From assembly GCF_021028995.1 (NCBI RefSeq), contig NZ_JAJJZG010000026.1, positions 1 through 35,871 on the forward strand: a stretch of 35,871 nt of DNA, read 5' to 3'. The notes beneath the pieces were generated by a model that had not been told where the DNA came from, did not search any database, and worked only from the letters and a program-made list of their open reading frames with translations. Source of the DNA: Halobacterium sp. KA-4. Lineage in GTDB: Archaea > Halobacteriota > Halobacteria > Halobacteriales > Halobacteriaceae. Position numbers and translations under genes: made by a program. Shown here piece by piece: positions 7,575-15,144 of this stretch; positions within the stretch are counted from its first letter, which is position 1; every line of letters starts with the position of its first letter.

Positions 7575-8324
7575 ATGCACGCTGTCACTTCTGCGGACGG
7601 TACCGAAGTCGGGTACGAGACGCGCGGCGACGGCCAGCCACTCGTGCTCGTCCACGGGACCAGCGCGCGCAAGGAGAGTTTCCGCGACCTCGTGCCCAAC
7701 CTCGCCGACGACTTCGAGATCGTGACCTACGACCGGCGTGGCAGGGGGGTGAGCGGTGACAGCGACGAGTACAGTTTCGAGCGCGAAGTCGAGGACCTCC
7801 GAGCGGTCGTCGAAGCCGTCGCTGGCGAGCCAATCGTGCTCGGGCACTCCTTCGGCGGATTGGTCGCGCTCGAAGCCGCCAACGAGATGGATATCGACCG
7901 GCTGGTGCTGTACGAGCCCTCGATTCTGGTGGGCGAGCCACACGGCGGCGACCTCGGCGAACGGATACGTGCGCGCCTCGCGGACGGCGACCGCGTCGGT
8001 GCCGTCGAAGTGTTCCTCGACGCAGTCGGCGCTGCCGACCTGCTCCCGCAGCCGGCGGTCGAGCAGGCCGCGGGCATCGTGGAGACGGTCGCGCGCGAAA
8101 TCGAGGTCGTCGAGGACTACGGCCTCGAGGACCCGGAGACGGGCGTGCCGACGCTGCTCGTGCTCGGCGAACAGGGTCCCGAGAACCTCCGCGAGGCGGT
8201 GGAGACGCTGGACGGCGCGCTCGCGGAGACGGAGCGCGCGGAGTTAACCGGTGTCGGGCACCTCGGCATCAACACCGCGCCCGAACAGCTCGCCGACGCG
8301 GTTCGCGAGTTCGCGCGGGACTAG
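7575..8324 (+). CDS. Alpha/beta hydrolase
   Basis: 249 aa, probably cytoplasmic esterase or related hydrolase; substrate unknown. It shows the oxyanion region LVLVHGTSARKES (23-35), the strand YDRRGRGVSGD, the nucleophile elbow GHSFGG with Ser92, and the catalytic His229 in GVGHLGINTAP. The acid residue is less clear: the usual Asp position falls in VLGEQGPEN, where Glu199 may serve. Full-length fold. Its stop codon overlaps the stop of the convergent membrane-protein gene (shared CTAG at 8321-8324). Confidence 0.87.
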   Translation: MHAVTSADGTEVGYETRGDGQPLVLVHGTSARKESFRDLVPNLADDFEIVTYDRRGRGVSGDSDEYSFEREVEDLRAVVEAVAGEPIVLGHSFGGLVALEAANEMDIDRLVLYEPSILVGEPHGGDLGERIRARLADGDRVGAVEVFLDAVGAADLLPQPAVEQAAGIVETVAREIEVVEDYGLEDPETGVPTLLVLGEQGPENLREAVETLDGALAETERAELTGVGHLGINTAPEQLADAVREFARD

Positions 8325-8677
8325 GCGAGGAAGCCGCCGATGGCGCCCGCGATGGCGCTGTCGATGGCGAGCAGGCCGAAGAAGACGAGCGCTATCGCGC
8401 CGATACCGAGTCCGAGCAGTCCCACCGGTAAGAGGCCGGTCGCGGAGAACACGACCCCGAGCACGAGGACGAGCGCGGCGACGAGGAGGCCGCCGAGCGC
8501 GCCCGCGAGGAAACCGTGAACGGCGCCGCTCCAGACGCCGTCGTCGGCCATCCAGCCCGCGACGAAGCCGCCGACGAGGCCGGCGGCCGCGTGGCCGATG
8601 CCCGGGAGCGCGAACGCGAACACGCCGAGCACGAACTCCACGGCGAACCCAGTGAGGACCGCACGCCAGTTGACCAT
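8321..8677 (-). CDS. Small multi-TM membrane protein, DUF5518-like
   Basis: 118 aa, almost wholly hydrophobic. Gly/Ala-rich helices are visible around residues 5-23 (RAVLTGFAVEFVLGVFAFAL), 25-44, 50-78 and 85-116. The pattern of VEFVLG, then GHAAAGLVGGFVAGWMADDG and a terminal AGAIGGFLA resembles the haloarchaeal DUF5518 family; function unknown. The ATG 8677 is chosen because the family sequence starts at MVNWRAVLTGF and a GGCTTTTCGG promoter element lies about 28 bp upstream; longer frames to 9034 are antisense to NOG1. Confidence 0.75.
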   Translation of the reverse strand: MVNWRAVLTGFAVEFVLGVFAFALPGIGHAAAGLVGGFVAGWMADDGVWSGAVHGFLAGALGGLLVAALVLVLGVVFSATGLLPVGLLGLGIGAIALVFFGLLAIDSAIAGAIGGFLA

Positions 8678-8740
8678 ACCGGGGGAGAGGCGGGCGACGC
8701 CGAAAAGCCTCGCGGGCCGCGTCGGTCCCGATACGTGTGC

Positions 8741-8748
8741 TTTTACGT
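8741..8748 (+). promoter_or_regulatory. NOG1 promoter (TATA box)
   Basis: TTTTACGT lies 22-29 bp upstream of the ATG at 8770, which fits a leaderless start there rather than at the upstream in-frame codon at 8737. Confidence 0.55.
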
Positions 8749-8769
8749 CTCGCAGGCCTACTTCGCTGT

Positions 8770-9756
8770 ATGATTTTCGAGAACCTGCCGACGACGCCGA
8801 CGTCGGAGGAGCTCCTCGACAAGGCGTTCTCGCGGGCAGCCCGGGCGGGCCGCGCGAAGGGCGGCTACGAGGCCCAGGAGTCGATGCTGCAGACGTCGTC
8901 GAACATCCTCGGTGACAACCTCCACAACGTCGTGACGGCGTGGCCGGACTTCGACACCGTCGACCCGTTCTACTACGAACTTGCGGACGCCGTGCTCCGA
9001 CGGGAGTTCGACGACGACCGCGGGATAGACGCACTCCGCCAGCACCTCTCCGAGATTTCGTGGGCGGCGAACAAGACCCACGACCTCGGCCGAGAGTACA
9101 TCGGGAAGCTCCCCCGGGGCGACACGGACTCGATGCGGAAGGTCCGCAAGCAGGGGTTCGCGCGCATGGGCTCCGTGATGGACCAAATCGAGGAGGACCT
9201 CGACGCCGTGGGCCGCGCCCGCGACGCGCTCAAGGGCCTCCCCGAAATCGACCCCGACGACCCGACCATCGTGGTCGCGGGCTACCCGAACGTCGGCAAG
9301 TCGTCGTTCGTCAACGAGGTCTCGACGTCGAACATCGAGACCGCGGAGTACCCGTTCACGACGAAGGGAATCGAGGTCGGCCACCTCGACGTCGAGCGCG
9401 TGCGCTGGCAAATCGTGGACACGCCCGGCCTGCTCGACCGGCCGGTCGACGAGCGCAACGAAATCGAGAACCAGGCCGTCTCCGCGCTCGCGCACGCCGG
9501 CGACGTCATCCTGTTCTTCCTCGACGCCAGCGAGACGTGCGGGTACATGCTCGAGGACCAGCGCGCGCTCCGCGCAGAGGTCGCCGACCAGTTCGGCGAC
9601 GTGCCGCTCGTGACCGTCTGCAACAAGGCGGACCTCTCCGAGGACGTGGCGGCGGACTGCTACATGAGCGTGGAGAACGGCGAGGGCGTCCAGGAGACGC
9701 TGGACGCAGCGGTCGAGGCCGTCGGCCACGAGCCGACGCTCCCCCACGAGGAGTAG
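8770..9756 (+). CDS. NOG1-family GTPase (large ribosomal subunit assembly)
   Basis: 328 aa. An N-terminal helical domain (1-160) precedes an Obg-type G domain: G1 GYPNVGKSS (171-179), the switch region with YPFTTKGIEVG, G3 DTPG (217-220), and G4 NKAD (285-288). NOG1 proteins act in maturation of the large ribosomal subunit; the archaeal form is short (~330 aa) and lacks the eukaryotic C-terminal extension, as here. The gene abuts the convergent DUF389 gene with no spacer (9756/9757). Confidence 0.92.
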   Translation: MIFENLPTTPTSEELLDKAFSRAARAGRAKGGYEAQESMLQTSSNILGDNLHNVVTAWPDFDTVDPFYYELADAVLRREFDDDRGIDALRQHLSEISWAANKTHDLGREYIGKLPRGDTDSMRKVRKQGFARMGSVMDQIEEDLDAVGRARDALKGLPEIDPDDPTIVVAGYPNVGKSSFVNEVSTSNIETAEYPFTTKGIEVGHLDVERVRWQIVDTPGLLDRPVDERNEIENQAVSALAHAGDVILFFLDASETCGYMLEDQRALRAEVADQFGDVPLVTVCNKADLSEDVAADCYMSVENGEGVQETLDAAVEAVGHEPTLPHEE

Positions 9757-11052
9757 TCAGCCGGGCCGCTGGCGGTAGACGTACCTGACTTCTAGTTCGA
9801 CGTCGTGGTCCGTGGTCGCGGCGACGCGTTCGTTCAGTCGGTCGTAGAGCTCGGGGTAGTCAGCGCCGGGCGGGACGCCGACGGTGACGACGACGCGCTG
9901 TGACTCGCGCTGAATCAACCCCTGTTCGTACTCGTAGCGCGTGTCCAGCAGCGTGGCGTCCTCGTACTGGGGCTGTGAGAGGACGTCACTGAGGGCGTCG
10001 TTGATGGCCTGTTCCTCGGTGGCGGACTGGTAGGACGTGTACGTGACGCCGCCGAGGAACGCCGACAGCACGACGATGGCGACGGCGAGCGCGGCGCCGC
10101 GCTTCAGCAGCGCCGAGCGCGCCTGCCCGATTTCGAAGAAGCGCTGTGGGCGGTAGCCCGAGTACCACAACACGACGAGGGCGGCGAGGTTGATGGAGAG
10201 GACGTTCACCATGACGAGCACGCCGGACCCAACTGCGAGCGTCGGGACGCCCCACGCGATGCCGATGCCGACGCTGGCCGCCGGCGGAATCAACGCGACG
10301 GCGATGGCGACGCCGACCAGCGCCGAGGAGACGCCGGTCATCAGGCTGAACACGCCCGCGACACCGGCGCCGAGCGCGACCACCAGCGAGAGGAAGTCCG
10401 GGCGAAGGCGCTCGCTGACTTCCGACAGCGTCAACACGTCTAACCCCGGCGGGACGACGTTCGTGAATTTCACGAAGAACGCGAACGCCGCCGCGCCGAC
10501 GACGGCGAGCACGACGCCGACCAGCTGGAGGTAGACGCCGCGCCGGAACAGGTCCTCGTCGTCGACGACGGTGCCGACGCTCGCGGACATCGCCGGACCC
10601 AACAGCGGCGCGATGACCATGGAGCCGACGACCGTCGCCGGCGAGTCCAACAGCAGGCCCGCGGTCGCGATGATGGTGCTGACGAGCGTCATCACGACGT
10701 ACGTGCGCCGCGACGGCGCGAGGTCCTTGGCGCGCGCGACGAGTTCCTCGCGGGCGATTTTGTCGCCGTTCTCCTCCTTCTCGGTGTAGCGCTCTTCGAG
10801 GTCGTCGAAGTGCCGGGAGACGACCGTCTCCGCGCTCAGGACGACGGTGTAGGAGTCCTCGGAGAGCCCCGCAGAGCGGAGCGCCTCCAGCGCGTCCTCG
10901 ACGCCCTCGGTGGGTATCGGGAAGTGGACGACGGCGTTGTAGTCGCGGCCGCTGGTCTCGTCGCTGACCACGTAGTCGATACCCTCGTCGTCGAGCGCGT
11001 CGAGGACGGCCTCGCGTTTGCCCGTCGGAACGGTCGCCTGAACGAGTCGCAC
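9757..11052 (-). CDS. DUF389 / TIGR00341-type membrane protein
   Basis: 431 aa, function unknown. A ferredoxin-like N-terminal part (1-85, MRLVQATVPTGKREAVLDAL) precedes a membrane domain of about seven helices. It has the family hallmarks TLVSTIIATAGLLLDSPATV, VGSMVIAPLLGPAMSASVGT and AIAVALIPPAASVGIGIAWG. A soluble C-terminal domain (about 345-431) follows. The start is GTG at 11052, with AACGCTTTTC about 28 bp upstream, so it can be transcribed separately from the SIMPL gene 47 bp upstream on the same strand. Confidence 0.85.
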   Translation of the reverse strand: MRLVQATVPTGKREAVLDALDDEGIDYVVSDETSGRDYNAVVHFPIPTEGVEDALEALRSAGLSEDSYTVVLSAETVVSRHFDDLEERYTEKEENGDKIAREELVARAKDLAPSRRTYVVMTLVSTIIATAGLLLDSPATVVGSMVIAPLLGPAMSASVGTVVDDEDLFRRGVYLQLVGVVLAVVGAAAFAFFVKFTNVVPPGLDVLTLSEVSERLRPDFLSLVVALGAGVAGVFSLMTGVSSALVGVAIAVALIPPAASVGIGIAWGVPTLAVGSGVLVMVNVLSINLAALVVLWYSGYRPQRFFEIGQARSALLKRGAALAVAIVVLSAFLGGVTYTSYQSATEEQAINDALSDVLSQPQYEDATLLDTRYEYEQGLIQRESQRVVVTVGVPPGADYPELYDRLNERVAATTDHDVELEVRYVYRQRPG

Positions 11053-11099
11053 GACTGCGCGTTCACGGGGGCAGAAGAAAAGCGTTCAGGGGACGACGC

Positions 11100-11855
11100 T
11101 CAGGCGACGGTCGCGTTGTACGTCACGCGGACGTCCGCCGTGACGGTGACTGGCCCGGACTCCACAGACGTCCCGGAGGCGGCAGCGGCGCCAGCCGAGA
11201 GCGCGGCCGACTCGACCTGGTACGCGCGGTAGTTCGTGTTCGTGGAGACGATGGTGTGAGTGTCGGTCACCGAGAGGCCGCCTGCGTCGGCGAGCGTGGC
11301 GGCGCGCGTCTCCGCGTTGCCCATCGCGTTCGTCAGCGCGTCCTGGTAGAGGGACTCGCGCTTCTCGTCGGAGAGCGTGAACGAGACGCCGTCGACGCGG
11401 TCGGCGCCGTTGTTCACGGCGGTGTCGACGACCTCGCCGGCCGAATCGGTGTCCTCGACGGTGATCTCGAACGCGTGCGTGCCGACGTACTGGCCGCGCT
11501 CGATGCCTTCACCGGTCCGCTCGCGCTCCTGTCGGATGTCGAAGTGCGCGGTACGGATGTTCTCGGAAGGGATGCCGTACGATTCCAGCGCCGACTGCAT
11601 CTCCCCGGCGCGGGCGGCAATCTCGTCGCGGACCGCCGACGAGTCGTTCCCGGTGGCCGTCACCGCGACCCGGACGACCGCCTGGTCGGGGGTTGCCTCC
11701 ACGGTGCCGTCCGCGGAGACCGTAATCGACTGTCCGTCGGGGGCTGCCTGGCCGGCCGTCGCCGACCCGCTCCCGAGAGTGAGGGCGCCGGCGACCCCAG
11801 CGGTCACCAGCAGGGCGGTACCGAGGACCGCGAGCAGGAGTGTTTGCTGTCGCAT
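11100..11855 (-). CDS. Secreted SIMPL-domain (DUF541) protein
   Basis: 251 aa. A signal peptide or membrane anchor (residues 4-27, TLLLAVLGTALLVTAGVAGA) is followed by the SIMPL/DUF541 domain: ITVSADGTVEATPDQAVVRV, then IPSENIRTAHFDIRQE, and GVSFTLSDEKRESLYQDAL. Proteins of this domain (periplasmic BP26-like) form oligomers; the role in archaea is unknown. I prefer the ATG at 11855, directly before the signal sequence; an in-frame start at 11888 would add 11 residues. Same strand as the DUF389 gene, 47 bp apart, perhaps an envelope pair. Confidence 0.85.
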   Translation of the reverse strand: MRQQTLLLAVLGTALLVTAGVAGALTLGSGSATAGQAAPDGQSITVSADGTVEATPDQAVVRVAVTATGNDSSAVRDEIAARAGEMQSALESYGIPSENIRTAHFDIRQERERTGEGIERGQYVGTHAFEITVEDTDSAGEVVDTAVNNGADRVDGVSFTLSDEKRESLYQDALTNAMGNAETRAATLADAGGLSVTDTHTIVSTNTNYRAYQVESAALSAGAAAASGTSVESGPVTVTADVRVTYNATVA

Positions 11856-11937
11856 CACACACCACGCTACGACGGGCGACCCCTTCAACCTCGCTCAGAG
11901 TGAAACCCGCGTTTGAGCGTGCGCCCCCGGACGCGGG

Positions 11938-11945
11938 ACTTAACC
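11938..11945 (+). promoter_or_regulatory. engB promoter (TATA box)
   Basis: ACTTAACC is centred about 27 bp before the ATG at 11968, consistent with leaderless transcription. Confidence 0.55.
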
Positions 11946-11967
11946 CCGCCGACCGGCTACGAACGGT

Positions 11968-12585
11968 ATGTTCGACACCCGCCCCGACCGAAGCGACGAG
12001 GTCGTCCTCGTCGGCCGGTCGAACGTCGGCAAGTCCACGCTCATGCGGGAGATTACCGGCCACAGCGTGGCGACCGGCCAGAAGCCCGGCGTCACCCGGA
12101 AACCCAACCACTACGACTGGACCAGCGACGACTTCGTCGTCACCGACCTCCCCGGCTTCGGCTTCATGTCCGGCGTCGAAGACGACGTCCGCGAACGCAT
12201 CAAGACCGACGTCGTCCGCTACCTGGAGGACAACGCCGAGCACATCATGGTCGGTGTGCTCGTCCTCGACGGCAAAGCCGCCGTCGACATCATCGACCGC
12301 CACACCAGTGAGGAGGAAATCCCGCACGTCGTCGAACTGTTCTACCTCCTCCAGGACCTCGACATCCAGCCGGTCGTCGCCGTCAACAAGATGGACAAAG
12401 TCGACGACCGCGACGAACGCCTCGACGACATCGCCGACCGCCTCGGCCTCCACCCCCCCTGGAAGCAGTGGCAGGACACCATCGCCCCCATCGCCGCCAA
12501 ACACGGCCGCACCGACGCCTTCGACGACGCCGTCCGCACGCACCTCGAAGCCGAGAAGCGCGACGACCTGAAGAAATTCTTCTGA
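11968..12585 (+). CDS. engB: EngB-type GTP-binding protein
   Basis: 205 aa, TrmE-Era-EngA-EngB-Septin class GTPase; bacterial EngB (YihA/YsxC) is needed for 50S assembly. All G motifs are visible: G1 GRSNVGKST (16-24), G2 GVTRKP (41-46), G3 DLPGFGF (60-66), G4 NKMD (140-143). The PGFGF stretch is the EngB signature. The conserved late segment is followed by a basic C-terminus ([10 protein letters not shown]). A strong hairpin follows 6 bp after the stop, and the IS630 element lies further downstream. Confidence 0.94.
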   Translation: MFDTRPDRSDEVVLVGRSNVGKSTLMREITGHSVATGQKPGVTRKPNHYDWTSDDFVVTDLPGFGFMSGVEDDVRERIKTDVVRYLEDNAEHIMVGVLVLDGKAAVDIIDRHTSEEEIPHVVELFYLLQDLDIQPVVAVNKMDKVDDRDERLDDIADRLGLHPPWKQWQDTIAPIAAKHGRTDAFDDAVRTHLEAEKRDDLKKFF

Positions 12586-12591
12586 ACGCAC

Positions 12592-12633
12592 TTTTTGCTG
12601 CGCGAGCGGCCGCAGGCCGCTCGCTGGCAAAAA
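12592..12633 (+). terminator. Large hairpin after engB, part of a haloarchaeal-type intergenic sequence
   Basis: TTTTTGC (12592-12598) pairs with GCAAAAA (12627-12633); inside, GCGAGCGGCC (12602-12611) pairs perfectly with GGCCGCTCGC (12615-12624) around a GCA loop. It starts 6 bp after the engB stop, so it can terminate or stabilise that transcript. The sequence continues into an A-rich GCGGAAAAAGCACTCC stretch. From memory, similar stretches occur between genes in haloarchaeal genomes; this was not checked. Confidence 0.5.
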
Positions 12634-12715
12634 CTTGCGGAAAAAGCACTCCTCGCTCCCTGCGGTCGCTCGTCGGCCTCGCGGCTTCACCGCGAGTGAA
12701 CCGCGAGCGCCATTA
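12634..12715. other. Non-coding stretch up to the IS630 left end
   Basis: No gene seen. It holds AAAAAGCACTCCTCGCTCCC, short GCGAG/CTCGC inverted repeats, and at 12701-12711 the left arm (CCGCGAGCGCC) of the palindrome into which the IS element jumped. TA at 12714-12715 is the left copy of the target duplication. Confidence 0.5.
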
Positions 12716-13860
12716 ATGAGTGAGGAATCTTTTGTAGGGTCGGTTCGATATGCTGGCAATGGGACGCGAGCGACGCAAAGAGATCAAGCGTCACATCTCA
12801 GAGGAGAAGCTCAACGAGCTTCTCCGCGACGCCGAAGACAAACACAGGATTCGGCGTCTCGGGTTCGTGAAGAATCTCTACCAAGGCGACACGATTGCGG
12901 AAGCTGCCGACCGGGAAGCTCGGTCGGCAGCGACCGGCCGCCGATGGGCGGATGCTTGGAACGAAGGCGGAATAGAAGAACTGATGCCGAGTTTCGGGGG
13001 CGGCCGTCCCCCGAAACTCGACGAGGACGAACAACAAGAACTGCTCGAACTACTCCAAGAGGGCCAGCCATGGAAATCACAGGAGATACAGCATCTTCTG
13101 GCCGAAGAGTTCGGTGTCGAGTACCACCCAGATTACCTCGGGAAGTTTCTCCGAGATCTTGGGTTGTCGTACGCGAAACCCCGGCCGAAACGACCGAATA
13201 GGCCGGAGAATCCTGAGGAAGTTCTCGACGAGCGCGTCGCCGACGCGCTCGACGAGACTGACGACCAACCCCACAACAAGGAGGAAGGTGACGAAGAAGA
13301 CGGATGGGTTGTCGACGACGATATTTGTACAGACGGCGGGACAGTCATCGGCTTTTTCGATGCCTCACACCCACAGCCGTACGATAATTCGCGGCGGGTG
13401 TGGTACGTCGATGACCCGCACGTTGAACGGCCGCTAGTCAAGACCGAAGACTCAGCGGTCGGATTCTACGCATTGAACGGAGAAAGTCTGGTTCGTTGGA
13501 CTGAAACAGAGGAGAAAGAGAAGATTTGCAGCGTCTTAGAGACGGTCCGCGAGCAGAATCCGGGACAGCGGATTCTGCTCGTCTTGGATAAGCACGGATC
13601 GCATATCTGTGAATACACGCGCAAGCGCGCACATCAACTAGGAATCGACCTGATCTTTCTTCCATCAGGTTCGCCGCATCTCAACCCAATTGAGCAAGTC
13701 TGGAAACAGCTGAAATGGACGATGTCGCCGATTATCGTCGGCGACGAGGACGAATTTCACGAACTCGTCAAGGACGTATTTGAACAAGTGACACAGCGAG
13801 TCAGCTACGCCAAAAAGTGGTGTGAGAAGTTCCTTAGCGTTCAGAAGTTATCTTGATCAT
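12716..13860 (+). mobile_element. Complete IS630-family insertion sequence
   Basis: An 1145-bp element with one transposase gene. The proposed ends are ATGAGTGAGGAATC (left) and, read inward from the right, ATGATCAAGATAAC, an imperfect terminal inverted repeat. It is flanked by TA on both sides (12714-12715 and 13861-13862), the target duplication typical of IS630. Outside the TA copies, CCGCGAGCGCC (left) and GGCGCTCGCGG (right) are perfect complements, so the pre-insertion site was an 11-bp-arm palindrome with the TA in its loop. The lower G+C and relaxed codon use of the transposase contrast with neighbouring genes and suggest recent arrival. The exact ends are inferred from the TA logic. 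Confidence 0.8.
12750..13856 (+). CDS. IS630-family transposase (DD34E)
   Basis: 368 aa. The N-terminal helix-turn-helix region (about 30-140) includes RIRRLGFVKNLYQGDTIAEA and a Gly/Pro linker FGGGRPPKL; a second HTH part WKSQEIQHLLAEEFGVEYHP binds the ends. The catalytic core has Asp204 (GFFDAS), Asp280 (LVLDKHGSH) and Glu315 (LNPIEQVWK), with 34 residues between the last two, the IS630 DD34E spacing. An acidic insertion (DDQPHNKEEGDEEDG) before the core is typical of halophile proteins. The frame is intact, so the enzyme may be active. ATG 12750 or ATG 12759 could be the start. Confidence 0.92.
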   Translation: MLAMGRERRKEIKRHISEEKLNELLRDAEDKHRIRRLGFVKNLYQGDTIAEAADREARSAATGRRWADAWNEGGIEELMPSFGGGRPPKLDEDEQQELLELLQEGQPWKSQEIQHLLAEEFGVEYHPDYLGKFLRDLGLSYAKPRPKRPNRPENPEEVLDERVADALDETDDQPHNKEEGDEEDGWVVDDDICTDGGTVIGFFDASHPQPYDNSRRVWYVDDPHVERPLVKTEDSAVGFYALNGESLVRWTETEEKEKICSVLETVREQNPGQRILLVLDKHGSHICEYTRKRAHQLGIDLIFLPSGSPHLNPIEQVWKQLKWTMSPIIVGDEDEFHELVKDVFEQVTQRVSYAKKWCEKFLSVQKLS

Positions 13861-13961
13861 TAACGGCGCTCGCGGATGCTCGTCGTCGGCTGCTTCACTC
13901 TGCCGTACTTCGTGTTCGGTGAATAGCGCGAAGAAGAGCCGACCGCGACCGTATTACCTGG
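13861..13961. other. Non-coding stretch right of the IS element
   Basis: It begins with TA and then GGCGCTCGCGG (13864-13874), the right arm of the interrupted palindrome. No gene, RNA or promoter was recognised in the remaining ~85 bp before the end of the convergent secreted-protein gene. Confidence 0.45.
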
Positions 13962-14927
13962 TCAGGGGAGCAGCGAGGTGAGCACGCTCAGGTCGATGAG
14001 CGGGCCGTTGCCGTTCCCGGGGTCGTCCGGCGGCCCGGGTTCGTCGCTCGTCTCGTTGGTCTCGTTCGCGCCCGGTCCGTTACCGGACGCGCCAGACGAG
14101 TTTCCCGGCGTGTCACCCTCGCCGGGGCTGGTGGCTGTCTCGTTCTCGTCGTCGCCGTCCTCGTTACCGGGTGCGTCGGGACCGTTCCCGGGGTCGTCGG
14201 GCGCGCCCTCACCGGGAGTCGTCTCGTTGTCGGCCGTCTCGTTCTCGTCGTCACCGGGGGTCGCTGGCGTGTCGACCGGTGGGCCGGCCATGCCGTTCCC
14301 GAACGGTGGACCCGTGCTGTTGTTCCCCGGCGCACCGGCGATGCTCCGGGCGATAGCCGCGACTTCGGGGCCAGAGAGGTTGCTCGCGGACGTCCGGAGG
14401 CGTTCGAGCGCGGAGACGTTCACACCGCGTTCGGCGAGCGCCTCCTCGGGCAGGCTACGCGCGGTTTCGGCGGTCTCGTTGGTCATCGACTGGAGCGTCG
14501 AAATCCGGGCGGCGAGTCCCGCCATCTCGGCGCGGTAGCGCCCCGTGGAGATGTTCCCGTTCTCGCGGGCTGTCTCCAGTTCCTGCTTGCGCTCCCGGAG
14601 GTCTGCGAGGCGCTGGTCGAGGGTCTGCGTGTGGTTGGCGACGACTGACGCCTTCGAGGCGTTCGACTTCGCCGCCGCGACCTGCAGGCCGAACGACCGC
14701 CGCTCGACCTCACCCTCGACTTCGGCGCCCTGTACGTCGACGACGCCGGCGAGCTGGGCACCGGGCGCTGTCTCGGTTTCGTTGTCGGTCTCGTTCGCTG
14801 CGTCCCCGTCCTGCACCGCCACGGACTCGGTCGCTGCCGGTCCGTCGGCCGTCGACGCGGCGACGGCCATCGGCGCAGCGGCGCCGACGACGAGGAGTGC
14901 AGTCACGAGCAGTACGGTCGCTTTCAT
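13962..14927 (-). CDS. Secreted Asn-glycosylation-rich acidic protein
   Basis: 321 aa, no known enzyme fold seen; it resembles haloarchaeal secreted DUF7096-like proteins, tentatively. A Sec signal peptide (residues 1-24, KATVLLVTALLVVGAAAPMA) is followed by a helical region (~60-190) containing a likely coiled coil (TLDQRLADLRERKQELETAR). A ~120-residue Pro/Gly/Asn/Glu/Thr-rich tail ends in a short hydrophobic LIDLSVLTSLLP. I count about 16 N-X-S/T sequons (NET, NAS, NHT, NIS, NVS, NLS, NSS), far above chance, which points to heavy N-glycosylation at the cell surface. There is no PGF-CTERM. A TATA box GTATAAGCC (14953-14961, minus strand) lies about 30 bp upstream, inside an inverted repeat. 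Confidence 0.75.
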   Translation of the reverse strand: MKATVLLVTALLVVGAAAPMAVAASTADGPAATESVAVQDGDAANETDNETETAPGAQLAGVVDVQGAEVEGEVERRSFGLQVAAAKSNASKASVVANHTQTLDQRLADLRERKQELETARENGNISTGRYRAEMAGLAARISTLQSMTNETAETARSLPEEALAERGVNVSALERLRTSASNLSGPEVAAIARSIAGAPGNNSTGPPFGNGMAGPPVDTPATPGDDENETADNETTPGEGAPDDPGNGPDAPGNEDGDDENETATSPGEGDTPGNSSGASGNGPGANETNETSDEPGPPDDPGNGNGPLIDLSVLTSLLP

Positions 14928-14945
14928 CTCGGTCGGTCGTTGGGC

Positions 14946-14970
14946 GTCCCGTGGCTTATACCCGCGGGAC
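14946..14970 (-). promoter_or_regulatory. Promoter of the secreted-protein gene with inverted repeat flanking the TATA box
   Basis: GTCCCG (14946-14951) and CGGGAC (14965-14970) bracket the minus-strand TATA box GTATAAGCC. This geometry suits a regulator that blocks or helps TBP, but no regulator is known. Confidence 0.4.
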
Positions 14971-15103
14971 CGTGCACGCGACTTCCGTACAATTAACGCC
15001 GATTAAGTCGGGTTAAGCGGCTGTCCGGGCGGAACACGCCACTCGAAGAGTGAATGCTGTCGCAACCTAGCCGGGAAGAACTGCGCGCGGCGACGCCTCG
15101 CGC

Positions 15104-15122
15104 AAAAACCTGCTCGAAAAAA
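15104..15122 (-). terminator. Poly-T terminator of the EMC6-abcE operon
   Basis: Reading the minus strand past the ABCE1 stop (15145), a T6 run (15122-15117) and a T5 run (15108-15104) follow within 41 bases. Archaeal RNA polymerase terminates at such U-rich stretches, and they stand out in this G+C-rich DNA. Confidence 0.6.
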
Positions 15123-15144
15123 CCGCAAGTGGTGCGCCGGCGCG

